A stretch of DNA of 64,000 bases. Origin: Bacillota bacterium. Its GTDB lineage: Bacteria; Bacillota; Desulfotomaculia; Desulfotomaculales; Desulfallaceae. Positions within the stretch are counted from its first letter, which is position 1, and each line of letters opens with the position of its first letter. Below, piece after piece: positions 17,051 through 25,324 of this stretch. The notes beneath the pieces are model-generated. The model saw only the letters and a list, made by a program, of their open reading frames with translations, did not search any database and had not been told where the DNA came from. The position numbers and the translations under genes were made by a program. The stretch spans positions 119,415 to 183,414 of the forward strand of contig JAEXOR010000048.1 in assembly GCA_023439185.1 (NCBI GenBank), given 5' to 3'.

Positions 17051-17977
17051 TTATTTAAAAAACGGCATGTCGCCGGTAAACCGGCTGAGCATTTCTTCGG
17101 CGGTAATAAAGGTGCGAAATGCCCTGGAGACACGGCTTTCCTTTTCCGGGCGGCTCCAGGCCAGGTACAGCTCGTAACTCAAATTAAGCCCCGGGATGAT
17201 TATCCCCCCCAGAATATCCCGGTCCAGCATTTCACCGGCCGCCCAGCGGGATACAACGCCGATGCCCAACCCCAGGCGCACGGCGTTGATTACCGCCTGG
17301 GTGCTGCCCAGTTCCATAACACCGCTAAACTGATCCAAAGTAATATTATGCTTGAGCATTTCCCGCTCCAGGGACAGCCTGCTGCCCGAACCGGTTTCCC
17401 GCACAATGATGGATTCACCCGTCAGGGCCGCCAAGGGGACCTCCTGTCCCCGCAAAGGGTGCCAGGGAGGAGTCACCACCGCCATGTGATCGGTAACCCA
17501 CGGCTGGCATTCCACACCCTCGGCCTTGATATGAGTGCCTGAGATGCCGATCTCAATTTCCCTTTCCCGCAACCAATGGGAAACCTGGGCACTGCCTCCG
17601 ATCTGCAGGCTTACCGTGACGCCGGGAAACTGCTCCCGGAATCCGCCGATGGCCAGCGGCAGCAGGCATTCACCAGCCACCGGCACGGCGCCCAGCATCA
17701 GGTGACCCGCTTTAACCTCGCGCAGGTCGTCAATGCCGGCCTTGATTTTGTTATACATACGCACCATCTGCATGGCATTGGGGTACAGCAGCCGGCCCGC
17801 TTCAGTGAGGACCACCTTTTTATCCGTGCGTTCAAAAAGCGTGATCTCCAGTTCCTCTTCCAGCGACTTAATTTGAAAGCTGATGGCGGGCTGGCTCATA
17901 TCCAGCTGGCCGGCCGCCCGGGTAAAGTTTTTTAACTGGGCGATAAGCAAAAAAGCTTCCAATTGTTTAATGTTCAA
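17051..17977 (-). CDS. LysR-family transcriptional regulator
   Basis: The N terminus is a LysR helix-turn-helix (IKQLEAFLLIAQLKNFTRAA then LDMSQPAISFQIKSLE). A periplasmic-binding-protein-like effector domain follows to the C terminus, about 308 residues in all. GGTGA lies eight bases before the TTG at 17977, which gives the usual LysR N terminus; ATGs at 17986 and 17995 are alternatives. LysR proteins bind small molecules and usually act on neighbouring genes. It reads in the same direction as the exported-hydrogenase operon and lies about 260 bases after it, so control of that operon is possible but not shown. It resembles LysR proteins linked to selenium metabolism, at low certainty. Confidence 0.8.
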   Translation of the reverse strand: MNIKQLEAFLLIAQLKNFTRAAGQLDMSQPAISFQIKSLEEELEITLFERTDKKVVLTEAGRLLYPNAMQMVRMYNKIKAGIDDLREVKAGHLMLGAVPVAGECLLPLAIGGFREQFPGVTVSLQIGGSAQVSHWLREREIEIGISGTHIKAEGVECQPWVTDHMAVVTPPWHPLRGQEVPLAALTGESIIVRETGSGSRLSLEREMLKHNITLDQFSGVMELGSTQAVINAVRLGLGIGVVSRWAAGEMLDRDILGGIIIPGLNLSYELYLAWSRPEKESRVSRAFRTFITAEEMLSRFTGDMPFFK

Positions 17978-18065
17978 ATTTATCACCATGTTCATTTACT
18001 TTTGTTCATTTTACTTCGGCACGGTTAATCTAATTCCTTTTGTTATTTGGCGCAATCAAATAACC

Positions 18066-18108
18066 GGCGCCGCCCGCCGCGGTATTCAAAAAAAAGGGCG
18101 GCGGGGAT
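18066..18108. repeat. GC-rich hairpin upstream of the LysR gene
   Basis: CCCGCCGC and GCGGCGGG form a stem around an A-rich loop. A second hairpin, CCTGCCGCC with GGCGGCAGG, lies at 18150-18184. Both stand between the NrfD stop and the LysR start. Neither is followed by a T run on the minus strand, so a terminator role is uncertain. Confidence 0.4.
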
Positions 18109-18235
18109 GAGTGTGACGCCCCCGTTGCCCGCCCGAGAGGAGAAGATGTCCTGCCGCCGGTAAAATGGCAAACCGGGCGGCAGGTATGTTAAAAGAGGTC
18201 AAAGGCCCTGCCAAGGGAGGCCCCTGCCAAACTTT

Positions 18236-19408
18236 CTAAGCCGTATATTTAACCGCCTGCTCCTGTTTGAGCCCGCGGGCGCTGTCGGCATGTTGACCGG
18301 GCAGGATGCTGAAGTTCTCCACCACAAACAGGTAGACCAGCACGCCGAGGGAAACCAGACCCAGGCTTACGATCACCTCAACCAGGGACGGGAAATAGTA
18401 CCCGCCCAGGGCGCCGGCCATGCCCGTGAATACCACGTTCATACGGTTTAAGATTACGCCGGCCATCACCAGGACACCGAAGGAAGCCAGACCCGCCATG
18501 CTGGTCCGCAGCCGGGGCGTGAAACAAATCATCAGGGGTATAATTATGCCCAGCACCATTTCCAGCAGAAACAGATTGCCCTCCAGGTTGCCCTGGAACA
18601 TCAGGCCGGCGGCGCCGCGGTATACCAGATCGATCACCTTCAGCGCCAGGTAGACCAGCATCAGGTACCCGGAAACCTTGATCAGCGACTGCAGTACATC
18701 CGTCGGCGCCTTATGGCCCAGAGCCCTGCCTGCCAGCAGGCTTTCCAGGGTAACCATGGCCGGGCCGACAAAGAAAGAGGAAAGTAAAAAGAATACCGGC
18801 AGCAGCATGGACCACCACAACGGATACAGCTTACCCACTTCGATCACATATAGCGCGCCCAGGGACGATTGGTGCAGCGTCGGCAGCAGAACGCCGATAA
18901 TCAGCAGCACCGGCATAATCTTTTTAAAGAAATTATGCCATGGCCGGCGCACTCTTTCCGTAGCCACTTCACCGAATTCCAGCACCTGGATCAGCGTATA
19001 GATGGAAACGCACCAGAAAACCTCGAACAACACGCTGTGATAACCCCAAGAGGTAAAGGGACGCCAGAAATTAAACCAGCGGCCAATATCCATGAACAGA
19101 CCGGCCATCACCAGCAGGTAACCGATCAGGGAAGTCAGCATGGCGGCTCTGGCAATGGGTGAAAACTTTTTAATCCCCAGGATATGTACCAGCAGCGCGG
19201 TACTGTAACCGCCGCCCGCCAGGGCGACCCCCACCAGGACGTCGAAGCCGATCCACAGGCCCCAGGGCCACTGGTCATTGAGGTTGGTTGCAGCGCCCAG
19301 GCCAAAAACCAGCCTGTAAAGCATCAGCGCCGCCGCCAAAGCGGAAATACTCAAAAGCACTATTCTTACCGGTGTGATCTTAAAAGTCCATTTTTGTTCG
19401 GCAATCAT
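18236..19408 (-). CDS. NrfD/HmcC-type integral membrane subunit of the exported hydrogenase
   Basis: The 390-residue protein has about ten membrane helices and the look of NrfD/PsrC/HmcC quinone-linked subunits. It has no cofactor motif, as is usual. It overlaps the Fe-S subunit stop by four bases (ATGA). It would anchor the exported [FeFe] hydrogenase and pass electrons from the outer Fe-S subunit to menaquinone. Operon order on the minus strand is tatA, tatC, hydrogenase, Fe-S subunit, NrfD. Confidence 0.87.
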   Translation of the reverse strand: MIAEQKWTFKITPVRIVLLSISALAAALMLYRLVFGLGAATNLNDQWPWGLWIGFDVLVGVALAGGGYSTALLVHILGIKKFSPIARAAMLTSLIGYLLVMAGLFMDIGRWFNFWRPFTSWGYHSVLFEVFWCVSIYTLIQVLEFGEVATERVRRPWHNFFKKIMPVLLIIGVLLPTLHQSSLGALYVIEVGKLYPLWWSMLLPVFFLLSSFFVGPAMVTLESLLAGRALGHKAPTDVLQSLIKVSGYLMLVYLALKVIDLVYRGAAGLMFQGNLEGNLFLLEMVLGIIIPLMICFTPRLRTSMAGLASFGVLVMAGVILNRMNVVFTGMAGALGGYYFPSLVEVIVSLGLVSLGVLVYLFVVENFSILPGQHADSARGLKQEQAVKYTA

Positions 19409-20235
19409 TTGCGAGAACCTCCCTTCCGGCTCTTGCCCTTTCCGGCGGATATCCGCATTTCAGTTTCTTCCCGGGCGATATCGTTACGCCGCCGGTTATA
19501 AACATATATGCCGGTCAGCAAAGCCCCCCAGCCCAAACCCACGGCGGGAGTCAGCCTGAGGACGCTTTCGCTGTAATGGGGCAGCGGCGTGGTGGTAACG
19601 TTGGTGCGAAAACCCAGTTTTTCGAAGGGCACATCGGATATATACAGCCAGGCCGTACCCCCGGCTTCTTTTTCACCGTAAATATGGTTGATATAGCCGC
19701 CCCCGCCTATTCTTTCCCGCGCCTGTTTAAGCAGGCTGTTCCGGTCGCCGAAGGTCAGGGCGTCCGCCGGACAAACCCCCGCGCAGGCCGGCAGGTCGCC
19801 TTTCTGGACTCGCTCCGGGCACATCTGGCACTTGCGCACCCGGGGAAAAACCTTATCCCATTCATACTTGGGAATACTGAATGGACAGGCCAGCATGCAA
19901 TACCGGCAGCCCACGCACAGGTCTACGTTGTAAACAACCGCCCCTTCCTGTGTTTTAACAATGGCCCTGGAAAAGCAGGCCGAGGCACAGGCCGGTTCCT
20001 CACAGTGCAGACACTGATTTTTAACAAACCGCCATACTTTATCTTCTCCGCCGTTTCCTGTCCCGGAGGTCTCCACCAGTTTTACCGCGGTCCAGTTCTC
20101 AGCCGCCAGTGCGGCATTCTTGCCCAGAGCGGGCGTTTCTTTGTCGTGCTTGAGTTTATTCCACATCTTGCAGGCTACTACGCAACTGCCGCAGCCCACG
20201 CACCTGGTTATATCTACTAAAACCCCTTTAGCCAT
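19405..20235 (-). CDS. four-cluster ferredoxin subunit (HybA/HmcB type) of the exported hydrogenase
   Basis: The 276-residue protein has four [4Fe-4S] motifs in dicluster order: CVGCGSCVVACK, CLHCEEPACASAC, CVGCRYCMLAC and CQMCPERV..CAGVCP. A hydrophobic helix lies near residues 235-252 followed by basic residues, so it is held at the membrane by its tail. There is no Tat signal of its own. It would therefore be exported together with the Tat-bearing hydrogenase or be inserted otherwise; that is inference. It lies 15 bases downstream of the hydrogenase stop. Confidence 0.9.
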   Translation of the reverse strand: MAKGVLVDITRCVGCGSCVVACKMWNKLKHDKETPALGKNAALAAENWTAVKLVETSGTGNGGEDKVWRFVKNQCLHCEEPACASACFSRAIVKTQEGAVVYNVDLCVGCRYCMLACPFSIPKYEWDKVFPRVRKCQMCPERVQKGDLPACAGVCPADALTFGDRNSLLKQARERIGGGGYINHIYGEKEAGGTAWLYISDVPFEKLGFRTNVTTTPLPHYSESVLRLTPAVGLGWGALLTGIYVYNRRRNDIAREETEMRISAGKGKSRKGGSRK

Positions 20236-20250
20236 TTATGCTCCCCCCTC

Positions 20251-21843
20251 TTAGCCCACCTGCGTCAGTTTTTCCGTGGCCAGGTGATTGTACCTTTTAC
20301 TCCGGTCAACGTAATGCGTATGCAGCAATTCCTCGGCCAGTTCGCTCATGGGGTGCTGCAAAAAATTCTGATACAGGGAAAGCACTTCCGCGTTTTCGTG
20401 GCTCTCCCGCCGGGCCATTTGGGCGTCGGCCTTGTACAGGCTGGCAATCCTCATATGGCGCACCTCGTCGGAGGGCGGCACCGCGGACCTGGGCTGCCCG
20501 CCCCCGCTGATACAGCCGCCGGGACAGGACATGAACTCCACAAAATGCCAGGGCGCATTGCCTTTGCGCACCGCTTCCAGCACCTGGCGTCCGTTGCTCA
20601 TGCCATGACACACCGCCACCCGGACAGTGCCCACACCGGGCATATCAACCGAGGCTTCCTTGACCCCGGCCAGGCCGCGGACCGGCTGCAGCGACAGGAG
20701 GCCGGCGGGAGGTTCCTGCTGGGTAATAAAGTAGTAAGCCGTCCGCACCGCGGCTTCCATAACCCCGCCGGTGGCGGCAAAAATGGTGGCTCCGCCGGTG
20801 CTTTCGCCCAACAGGGGATCATATTTCTCTTCGGGCAGGGTGCTCAGGTCGATGCCCTGCTCCTTCAGCAGCCGGGCCAGTTCCCTGGTGGTCAGCACGG
20901 CGTCCACGTCCTGGATGGCCGTTTTGTGCCAGTAATGACCGCTGCTATTCATTTCAGGCCTGGCGGCCTCAAACTTTTTCGCCGTACAGGGCATGATGGA
21001 CACGGAGAAAATTTTTCCCGGGTCGATGTTCTTTTGTTTAGCGTAATAGGTTTTAACCAGCGCCCCCAGCATCTGCTGGGGTGACTTGCAGGTGGAAAGA
21101 TGGTTGAAGAGATCGGGATAAAAATACTCACAGAACTTGATCCAGCCCGGACTGCAGGAAGTAAACTGGGGCAGGGGCAGCTCAAGATCCCCCTTGACGC
21201 GTTTAATCAACTCGGTGGCCTCTTCCATAATGGTCAGATCGGCGGTGAAATTGGTATCGAACACCGCGTCAAAACCAAGGCGTTTTAAAGCAGCAACCTG
21301 CTGACCCGCCACCCAGGTGCCCGGCGGCAGACCGAATTCTTCACCCAGCGATACCCTGGTGGCCGGCGCCGTCTGCACCACCACATGCTTATCGGGGTCT
21401 CGCAAGGCTTGCCGCACCGTTTCGGTATCGTCCCGCTCGGTGATGGCCGCCGTGGGACACCACAGGGCGCACTGCCCGCAGTTGATGCAGACAATATCGT
21501 CCACCAGGGGAAAATCGTAATATCCAAACACGGTCTGCGTATTTTTACATACCTCCAGGCACTGGCCGCAGAGGATGCACTTTTCATCGTCCCGCACAAT
21601 GGAGACATTATGCATATCTATGGGCACCCGACCCCGCACCTGGGCAGGCCAGGCGCCGTTGCCCTGGTACTGCATGGGCAGCCAGCCTTCCCCGCCGGCC
21701 TGCCCCGCCACCGACGAAACACCACAGCCGGACAAGCCCATGGTAATGCCGGCCAGGCCGAGCCCACCCATCATTTTCATAAAAGCGCGCCTGGTTACTC
21801 TCTTTTCCACGGCGAATTGGTCTTCTTTCAAGTGGTCCCCCAT
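20251..21843 (-). CDS. Tat-exported [FeFe] hydrogenase catalytic subunit
   Basis: The 530-residue protein starts with a twin-arginine signal (TRRAFMKMMGGLGLAG, arginines 18 and 19) that ends in LSGCG, a lipobox with Cys40, so it is probably a lipoprotein on the outer face. Two [4Fe-4S] motifs follow (CILCGQCLEVC, CINCGQCALWC), then an H-cluster domain with all ligands: TSCSPGWIKFCEYF, STCKSPQQMLG, MPCTAKKFEA and MSCPGGCISGGGQP. The N-terminal [2Fe-2S] domain of the cytosolic HydA is absent. The ATG at 21843 follows GGGGG. It would oxidise H2 outside the cell. Confidence 0.93.
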   Translation of the reverse strand: MGDHLKEDQFAVEKRVTRRAFMKMMGGLGLAGITMGLSGCGVSSVAGQAGGEGWLPMQYQGNGAWPAQVRGRVPIDMHNVSIVRDDEKCILCGQCLEVCKNTQTVFGYYDFPLVDDIVCINCGQCALWCPTAAITERDDTETVRQALRDPDKHVVVQTAPATRVSLGEEFGLPPGTWVAGQQVAALKRLGFDAVFDTNFTADLTIMEEATELIKRVKGDLELPLPQFTSCSPGWIKFCEYFYPDLFNHLSTCKSPQQMLGALVKTYYAKQKNIDPGKIFSVSIMPCTAKKFEAARPEMNSSGHYWHKTAIQDVDAVLTTRELARLLKEQGIDLSTLPEEKYDPLLGESTGGATIFAATGGVMEAAVRTAYYFITQQEPPAGLLSLQPVRGLAGVKEASVDMPGVGTVRVAVCHGMSNGRQVLEAVRKGNAPWHFVEFMSCPGGCISGGGQPRSAVPPSDEVRHMRIASLYKADAQMARRESHENAEVLSLYQNFLQHPMSELAEELLHTHYVDRSKRYNHLATEKLTQVG

Positions 21844-21914
21844 CAAATGAACCCCCTTACAGTTATACAAACAACGTTGATTACACGGGAACAAATGCAC
21901 ATGTGTACAAACAT

Positions 21915-22715
21915 TTACCGGGCCGCGGCCCTGATATTTCTGATTCGGTCCAGCAGCTTGTTTATGGAGTCCTTAAAGGTAATGCCCGCCTGTTTGCGGT
22001 AGGCAACCCACTCCACCAAACGAACGATTGTGGCGCTTAGTTCGTACAGCAGGTAAATAGGCGCCGCCAGAAGCAGCACGGTAAAAATCTCCGGTGAGGC
22101 AACCAGCGCGGAGGCAATCACCACTGACGCCACGATGGCAATCTTACGTCCTTTGACCATCACCCGGTAAGACACGAGGCCCATCCGGGCCAAAAAGTAA
22201 CTGGCCAGGGGCATTTCAAATATCAGCCCGAAGGGCAGCAAAAAATTCAGGGTAAAGGATATGTATTTGCCGATGGTCAACATGGGAATCAGTTCGCTGC
22301 CTCCATACCGGAGCAAAAAAGATACACATAATTTAAAAACAACCAGAAAACCAAAGGCCACTCCGCCAATAAAAAGGATAAAAGAAACCAGTATGAACAG
22401 GGTAAAATAAATTCGCTCCAATTTTCGCAGCGCCGGAATGATAAAACCCCAGAACTGCCACAGGGTTACCGGCAGGGAAAGCAAAAACCCCAGGAAAAAA
22501 GCCAGCTTCAGTTTGGTCATCACCGCTTCGGTGACGCCGATATAAACCACCTGGTGGCCGGCGCCGGTAACCGGGGCCAGTAAAATCTCAATCACCGGGT
22601 CGGTTAAAAACCAGCCCGCCAGGGCGGCAATGCAGGTGGAAACAATACAAATAACCAGCACCCGGCGCAGTTCTTCAAGATGCTGAACAACGGACATTTC
22701 CATTTCATTTCGCAT
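21915..22715 (-). CDS. tatC: twin-arginine translocase subunit TatC
   Basis: The 266-residue protein has six hydrophobic segments and the family N terminus VVQHLEELRRVL. The conserved FExP-like loop is seen as LIFEMPLASYFLA. TatC recognises twin-arginine signals. It lies 71 bases before a gene for a hydrogenase with such a signal and right after tatA, so this is a dedicated Tat system for the exported hydrogenase. Confidence 0.92.
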   Translation of the reverse strand: MRNEMEMSVVQHLEELRRVLVICIVSTCIAALAGWFLTDPVIEILLAPVTGAGHQVVYIGVTEAVMTKLKLAFFLGFLLSLPVTLWQFWGFIIPALRKLERIYFTLFILVSFILFIGGVAFGFLVVFKLCVSFLLRYGGSELIPMLTIGKYISFTLNFLLPFGLIFEMPLASYFLARMGLVSYRVMVKGRKIAIVASVVIASALVASPEIFTVLLLAAPIYLLYELSATIVRLVEWVAYRKQAGITFKDSINKLLDRIRNIRAAAR

Positions 22716-22741
22716 CCCGCCCGCCTCCTTCTAACACCGGC

Positions 22742-22999
22742 TCAATTTACACCGGTGTTATTGTTAACAACCTGGGCGGCGGCAACGTTTTCGCCTTTAC
22801 CGTCATTGGCGGCGCCGGCCCGTTCCTGCTTCTCCTTTTCCGGCTCTTCTTCTTCGCTGCCGGCAAAGGCACTCCGCATATCCCGCAATCCTTTGCCCAG
22901 GGCTTTGCCCACCTCCGGCAGCTTGCCGGGGCCGAAAACAATCAGCACCACCACCAGGATCAGCAGCAAATGAGACGGTTGAAAAAGACCGTTGAACAC
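22742..22999 (-). CDS. tatA: Sec-independent translocase protein TatA/E
   Basis: The 85-residue protein has the TatA pattern: a single N-terminal helix (HLLLILVVVLIVFGPGKLPEV), the FGPGKLP hinge, an amphipathic helix (GKALGKGLRDMRSAF) and an acidic, unstructured tail. It starts with GTG behind AGGAGGG. It is the first gene of the exported-hydrogenase operon and should form the Tat pore with TatC. Confidence 0.92.
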   Translation of the reverse strand: MFNGLFQPSHLLLILVVVLIVFGPGKLPEVGKALGKGLRDMRSAFAGSEEEEPEKEKQERAGAANDGKGENVAAAQVVNNNTGVN

Positions 23000-23104
23000 C
23001 CTACATCCCTCCTATCTTTAAAATTTTGTTTTGAACATTAGTTTATTTAATTGATTATGATAAAAAAAATTGATTGTCATATAAGGTTTATAATAAGTTC
23101 TATT

Positions 23105-23135
23105 TATCAAAATCAATTAATTTATTTTATTATGA
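23105..23135 (+). promoter_or_regulatory. second copy of the 31-bp hydrogenase control element
   Basis: TTTATCA, five variable bases and AATTAATTTATTTTATTAT repeat the block at 6309-6339. It lies between the divergent exported-hydrogenase operon (start at 22999) and the maturation operon (promoter at 23230), so one bound regulator could act on both. Confidence 0.45.
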
Positions 23136-23229
23136 TAGCCTCTTTACCGGCAAAAATCAACAACTAAATTATTAATTACAACTCTTTTTAAATTTCACTT
23201 AATACAAATTTTTGGTAATTTTTTAGTCC

Positions 23230-23258
23230 TTGTCAGAAGAAAAATAAAGCGCTATAAT
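23230..23258 (+). promoter_or_regulatory. promoter of the hydrogenase maturation operon
   Basis: TTGTCA (23230-23235) and TATAAT (23253-23258) are 17 bases apart. The transcript would start near 23265 and run into a 220-base structured leader before the first gene. Confidence 0.75.
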
Positions 23259-23264
23259 GGGCAA

Positions 23265-23413
23265 CAAAATTATATGTCCGGCAGCCTGACCGCAGCGGGA
23301 ATGTAAACCTGTCCGGGAGGGCTAAAAGTTCAGTTAATTATTAAAACCCTGCGGCAAACAGGTACCACCGGTACTACGGTCAAGGGGCGCGAGTATATCG
23401 CTTGCCTTTTAGC
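23265..23413 (+). ncRNA. structured leader RNA, candidate riboswitch or attenuator
   Basis: Three parts can be paired by eye. A main stem joins ACCTGT (23307-23312) with ACAGGT (23358-23363), CCG (23313-23315) with CGG (23352-23354) and AGGG (23318-23321) with CCCT (23347-23350). Two smaller hairpins follow: ACCG..CGGT near 23366-23380, and GGC-GCGA..TCGC-TT-GCC near 23386-23406. The leader ends in a perfect terminator. AAACAGG (23356-23362) can also pair with CCTGTTT of the terminator, so the main stem and an antiterminator would exclude each other. I match it to no known riboswitch or T-box class. Confidence 0.5.
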
Positions 23414-23450
23414 AGCCTGTTTTCCGAGGGAAAACAGGCTTTTTTATTTT
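23414..23450 (+). terminator. leader terminator of the maturation operon
   Basis: AGCCTGTTTTCC (23414-23425) and GGAAAACAGGCT (23429-23440) form twelve perfect pairs around GAG, followed by TTTTTATTTT. It lies inside the leader, 35 bases before the first start codon, where it can only make sense as a regulated attenuator. Confidence 0.9.
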
Positions 23451-23484
23451 ACAGCCTGCAATATTGCTGAAAAGGGGAGTTAGC

Positions 23485-23736
23485 ATGAGCATGAAACGCC
23501 GCATCGGTGTCATCGGCATCGTGGTGGAAAGCCGGGAACAGGCGCCCACCATTAACACCATCCTCAGCAGTTACGGAGAAGTAATCGTGGGGCGCATGGG
23601 GATCCCGTACCGGGAAAGGGGTTTATCGGTTATTTCACTGATCGTTGACGGCAGTACGGACGAGATCGGCGCCCTGACCGGTAAATTGGGCCAACTGGAT
23701 AGGGTGCAGGTCAAAAGCGCCCTGGTGACACGCTAA
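23485..23736 (+). CDS. iron-only hydrogenase system regulator (TM1266 family)
   Basis: The 83-residue protein has the ferredoxin-like/ACT-like fold pattern of the TM1266 family (KRRIGVIGIVVESREQAPTIN, then GEVIVGRMGIPYRERGLSVIS). Genes of this family sit in hydrogenase maturation loci; the mode of action is unknown. GGGGAG lies five bases before the ATG at 23485. It is the first gene after the leader terminator and ends one base before the aspartase gene. Confidence 0.85.
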   Translation: MSMKRRIGVIGIVVESREQAPTINTILSSYGEVIVGRMGIPYRERGLSVISLIVDGSTDEIGALTGKLGQLDRVQVKSALVTR

Positions 23737-23737
23737 A

Positions 23738-25225
23738 ATGGAAAATAACAACGCCAACTTGCAACAACTTCAACTTGCAACACCAGGCACCAGAGTGGAG
23801 CGAGATCTGCTGGGCGAAATAGAAGTGCCCGAAAACGCGTACTACGGTATCCACACCCTGAGGGCGGCGGAGAACTTTGCCGTTAGCAGAAACCTGGTGC
23901 ACCCGGCCCTGGTGCGGGCGCTGGCCGAGGTCAAATGGGCCGCGGCCCGGGCCAACCTGCAGGCCGGCGCGCTGGATGAAAAAGTCGCCTCCGCCATATG
24001 CGCGGCGGCGCGGGAAGTCGCCGCGGGCGGGCTGGCGGACCAATTTATTGTGGACGCCCTGCAGGGCGGCGCCGGCACATCCGCCAACATGAACATGAAC
24101 GAGGTATTGGCCAACCGGGCCATTGAACTGCTGGGCGGCCGCAAGGGCGATTACCGCCTGGTGGAACCCCTTGGTCATGTCAACCTGTCCCAGTCTACCA
24201 ACGACACCTACCCCACGGCTCTGCGGGTGTCCGCCATCCGCCTGGTGCTGGACTTAAGCGAAGCGCTGGCCCAGTTGCAGACCGCGCTACAGGAAAAAGA
24301 GGCTAAGTTTGCCGGGGTGCTCAAATTGGGCCGTACGGAAATGCAGGACGCGCTGCCGGTCACCCTGGGCCAGGAGTTCGGCGCCTTTGCCGAGGCCGTG
24401 GCCAGGGACAGGTGGCGGCTCTACAAGGTGGAAGAACGCCTGCGCCAGATCAACCTGGGCGGCACCGCCGTGGGCACCGGTCTAAACGCCTCCCGGCAGT
24501 ACATATATCATGTGGTGGAAGAACTGCGGAACATCACCGGCCTGGGATTGGCCAGGGCGGAAAATATGCTGGACCTGACCCAGAACGCCGATGTATTCGC
24601 CGAGGTTTCCGGGCTGGTCAAGGCCGCTGCCGTGAACCTGGCCAAAATAGCCGGAGACCTGGCGCTGATGTCTTCCGGCCCTGCCGGCGGCCTGGCGGAG
24701 ATCAGCCTGCCCCCCCGCCAGGCCGGCTCGTCCATCATGCCCGGCAAAGTCAACCCGGTGATCCCCGAAATGGTTACCCAGGCGGCCTGGCAGGTGATGG
24801 GCGCCGACCTGGTCATTACCCAGGCCTGCGCAGCCGGCAGATTGGAGCTGAACGCCTTTCTTCCGGCGGTAGCGCACAATCTGCTGCACAGCCTGGAACT
24901 GCTGGCCAAAACAGCCGGGAAATTTGCCGGTTTATGCATTACCGGCATCACCGCCGACGAGGAACGCTGCCGCCGGTGGCTGGAGGACAGCTGCGCCCTG
25001 GCCACCGCGCTGGTGCCCTATATCGGCTACCAGCGGGCCTCGGAGCTGGCCGGGGAAGCCGGACGTTTAAATAAAACAGTTCAAAAATTGGCCATGGAAT
25101 ACCAGTTAATCAACGAAGAGGAATGGCTGGCCATCACCGCTCCGGGCCAATTGACCCGGCCGGGCATCGCCGGCGGGCACAAACTGGCGCACCGTTTGTC
25201 ATTAAAAGCAGAGCAAACAGACTGA
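23738..25225 (+). CDS. aspA: aspartate ammonia-lyase (aspartase)
   Basis: The protein has the fumarase/aspartase signature GSSIMPGKVNPVIPEM (about residues 330-345) and the aspartase N terminus RVERDLLGEIEVPENAYYGIHT. It turns aspartate into fumarate and ammonia. aspA genes are frequent in hydEFG operons, where ammonia may feed the bridging amine of the H-cluster; that link is inferred here. The conserved part begins at the GTG at 23795. The 19 residues before it (MENNNANLQQLQLATPG) are encoded by repeat-like DNA also seen before hydF, and the ATG at 23738 has no ribosome site, so the true start is uncertain. Confidence 0.87.
   Translation: MENNNANLQQLQLATPGTRVERDLLGEIEVPENAYYGIHTLRAAENFAVSRNLVHPALVRALAEVKWAAARANLQAGALDEKVASAICAAAREVAAGGLADQFIVDALQGGAGTSANMNMNEVLANRAIELLGGRKGDYRLVEPLGHVNLSQSTNDTYPTALRVSAIRLVLDLSEALAQLQTALQEKEAKFAGVLKLGRTEMQDALPVTLGQEFGAFAEAVARDRWRLYKVEERLRQINLGGTAVGTGLNASRQYIYHVVEELRNITGLGLARAENMLDLTQNADVFAEVSGLVKAAAVNLAKIAGDLALMSSGPAGGLAEISLPPRQAGSSIMPGKVNPVIPEMVTQAAWQVMGADLVITQACAAGRLELNAFLPAVAHNLLHSLELLAKTAGKFAGLCITGITADEERCRRWLEDSCALATALVPYIGYQRASELAGEAGRLNKTVQKLAMEYQLINEEEWLAITAPGQLTRPGIAGGHKLAHRLSLKAEQTD
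23755..23795 (+). repeat. short dispersed repeat inside the aspA 5' end
   Basis: CAACTTGCAACA occurs twice and is followed by ACACCAGGCACCAGAG. The same layout (GACTTTTAACA twice, then ACACCTGGCACCAGAG) lies at 25265-25304 before hydF. Confidence 0.5.
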
Positions 25226-25264
25226 TGCTCACCATCACCATACACAAATGGAAAATAATTACTC

Positions 25265-25304
25265 TGACTTTTAACAGTTTGACTTTTAACACCTGGCACC
25301 AGAG
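25265..25304 (+). repeat. short dispersed repeat upstream of hydF
   Basis: GACTTTTAACA is repeated in tandem and followed by ACACCTGGCACCAGAG, matching the copy at 23755-23795 in order and spacing. It ends just before the hydF ribosome site. Confidence 0.5.
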
Positions 25305-25324
25305 GGAAAAAGGAGATGTTTGAT

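Noticed and set aside
23265..23450. T-box or known riboswitch
   Set aside because: No T-box bulge sequence of the usual kind, and no match to the SAM, cobalamin, c-di-GMP, fluoride or ZTP signatures that I know.
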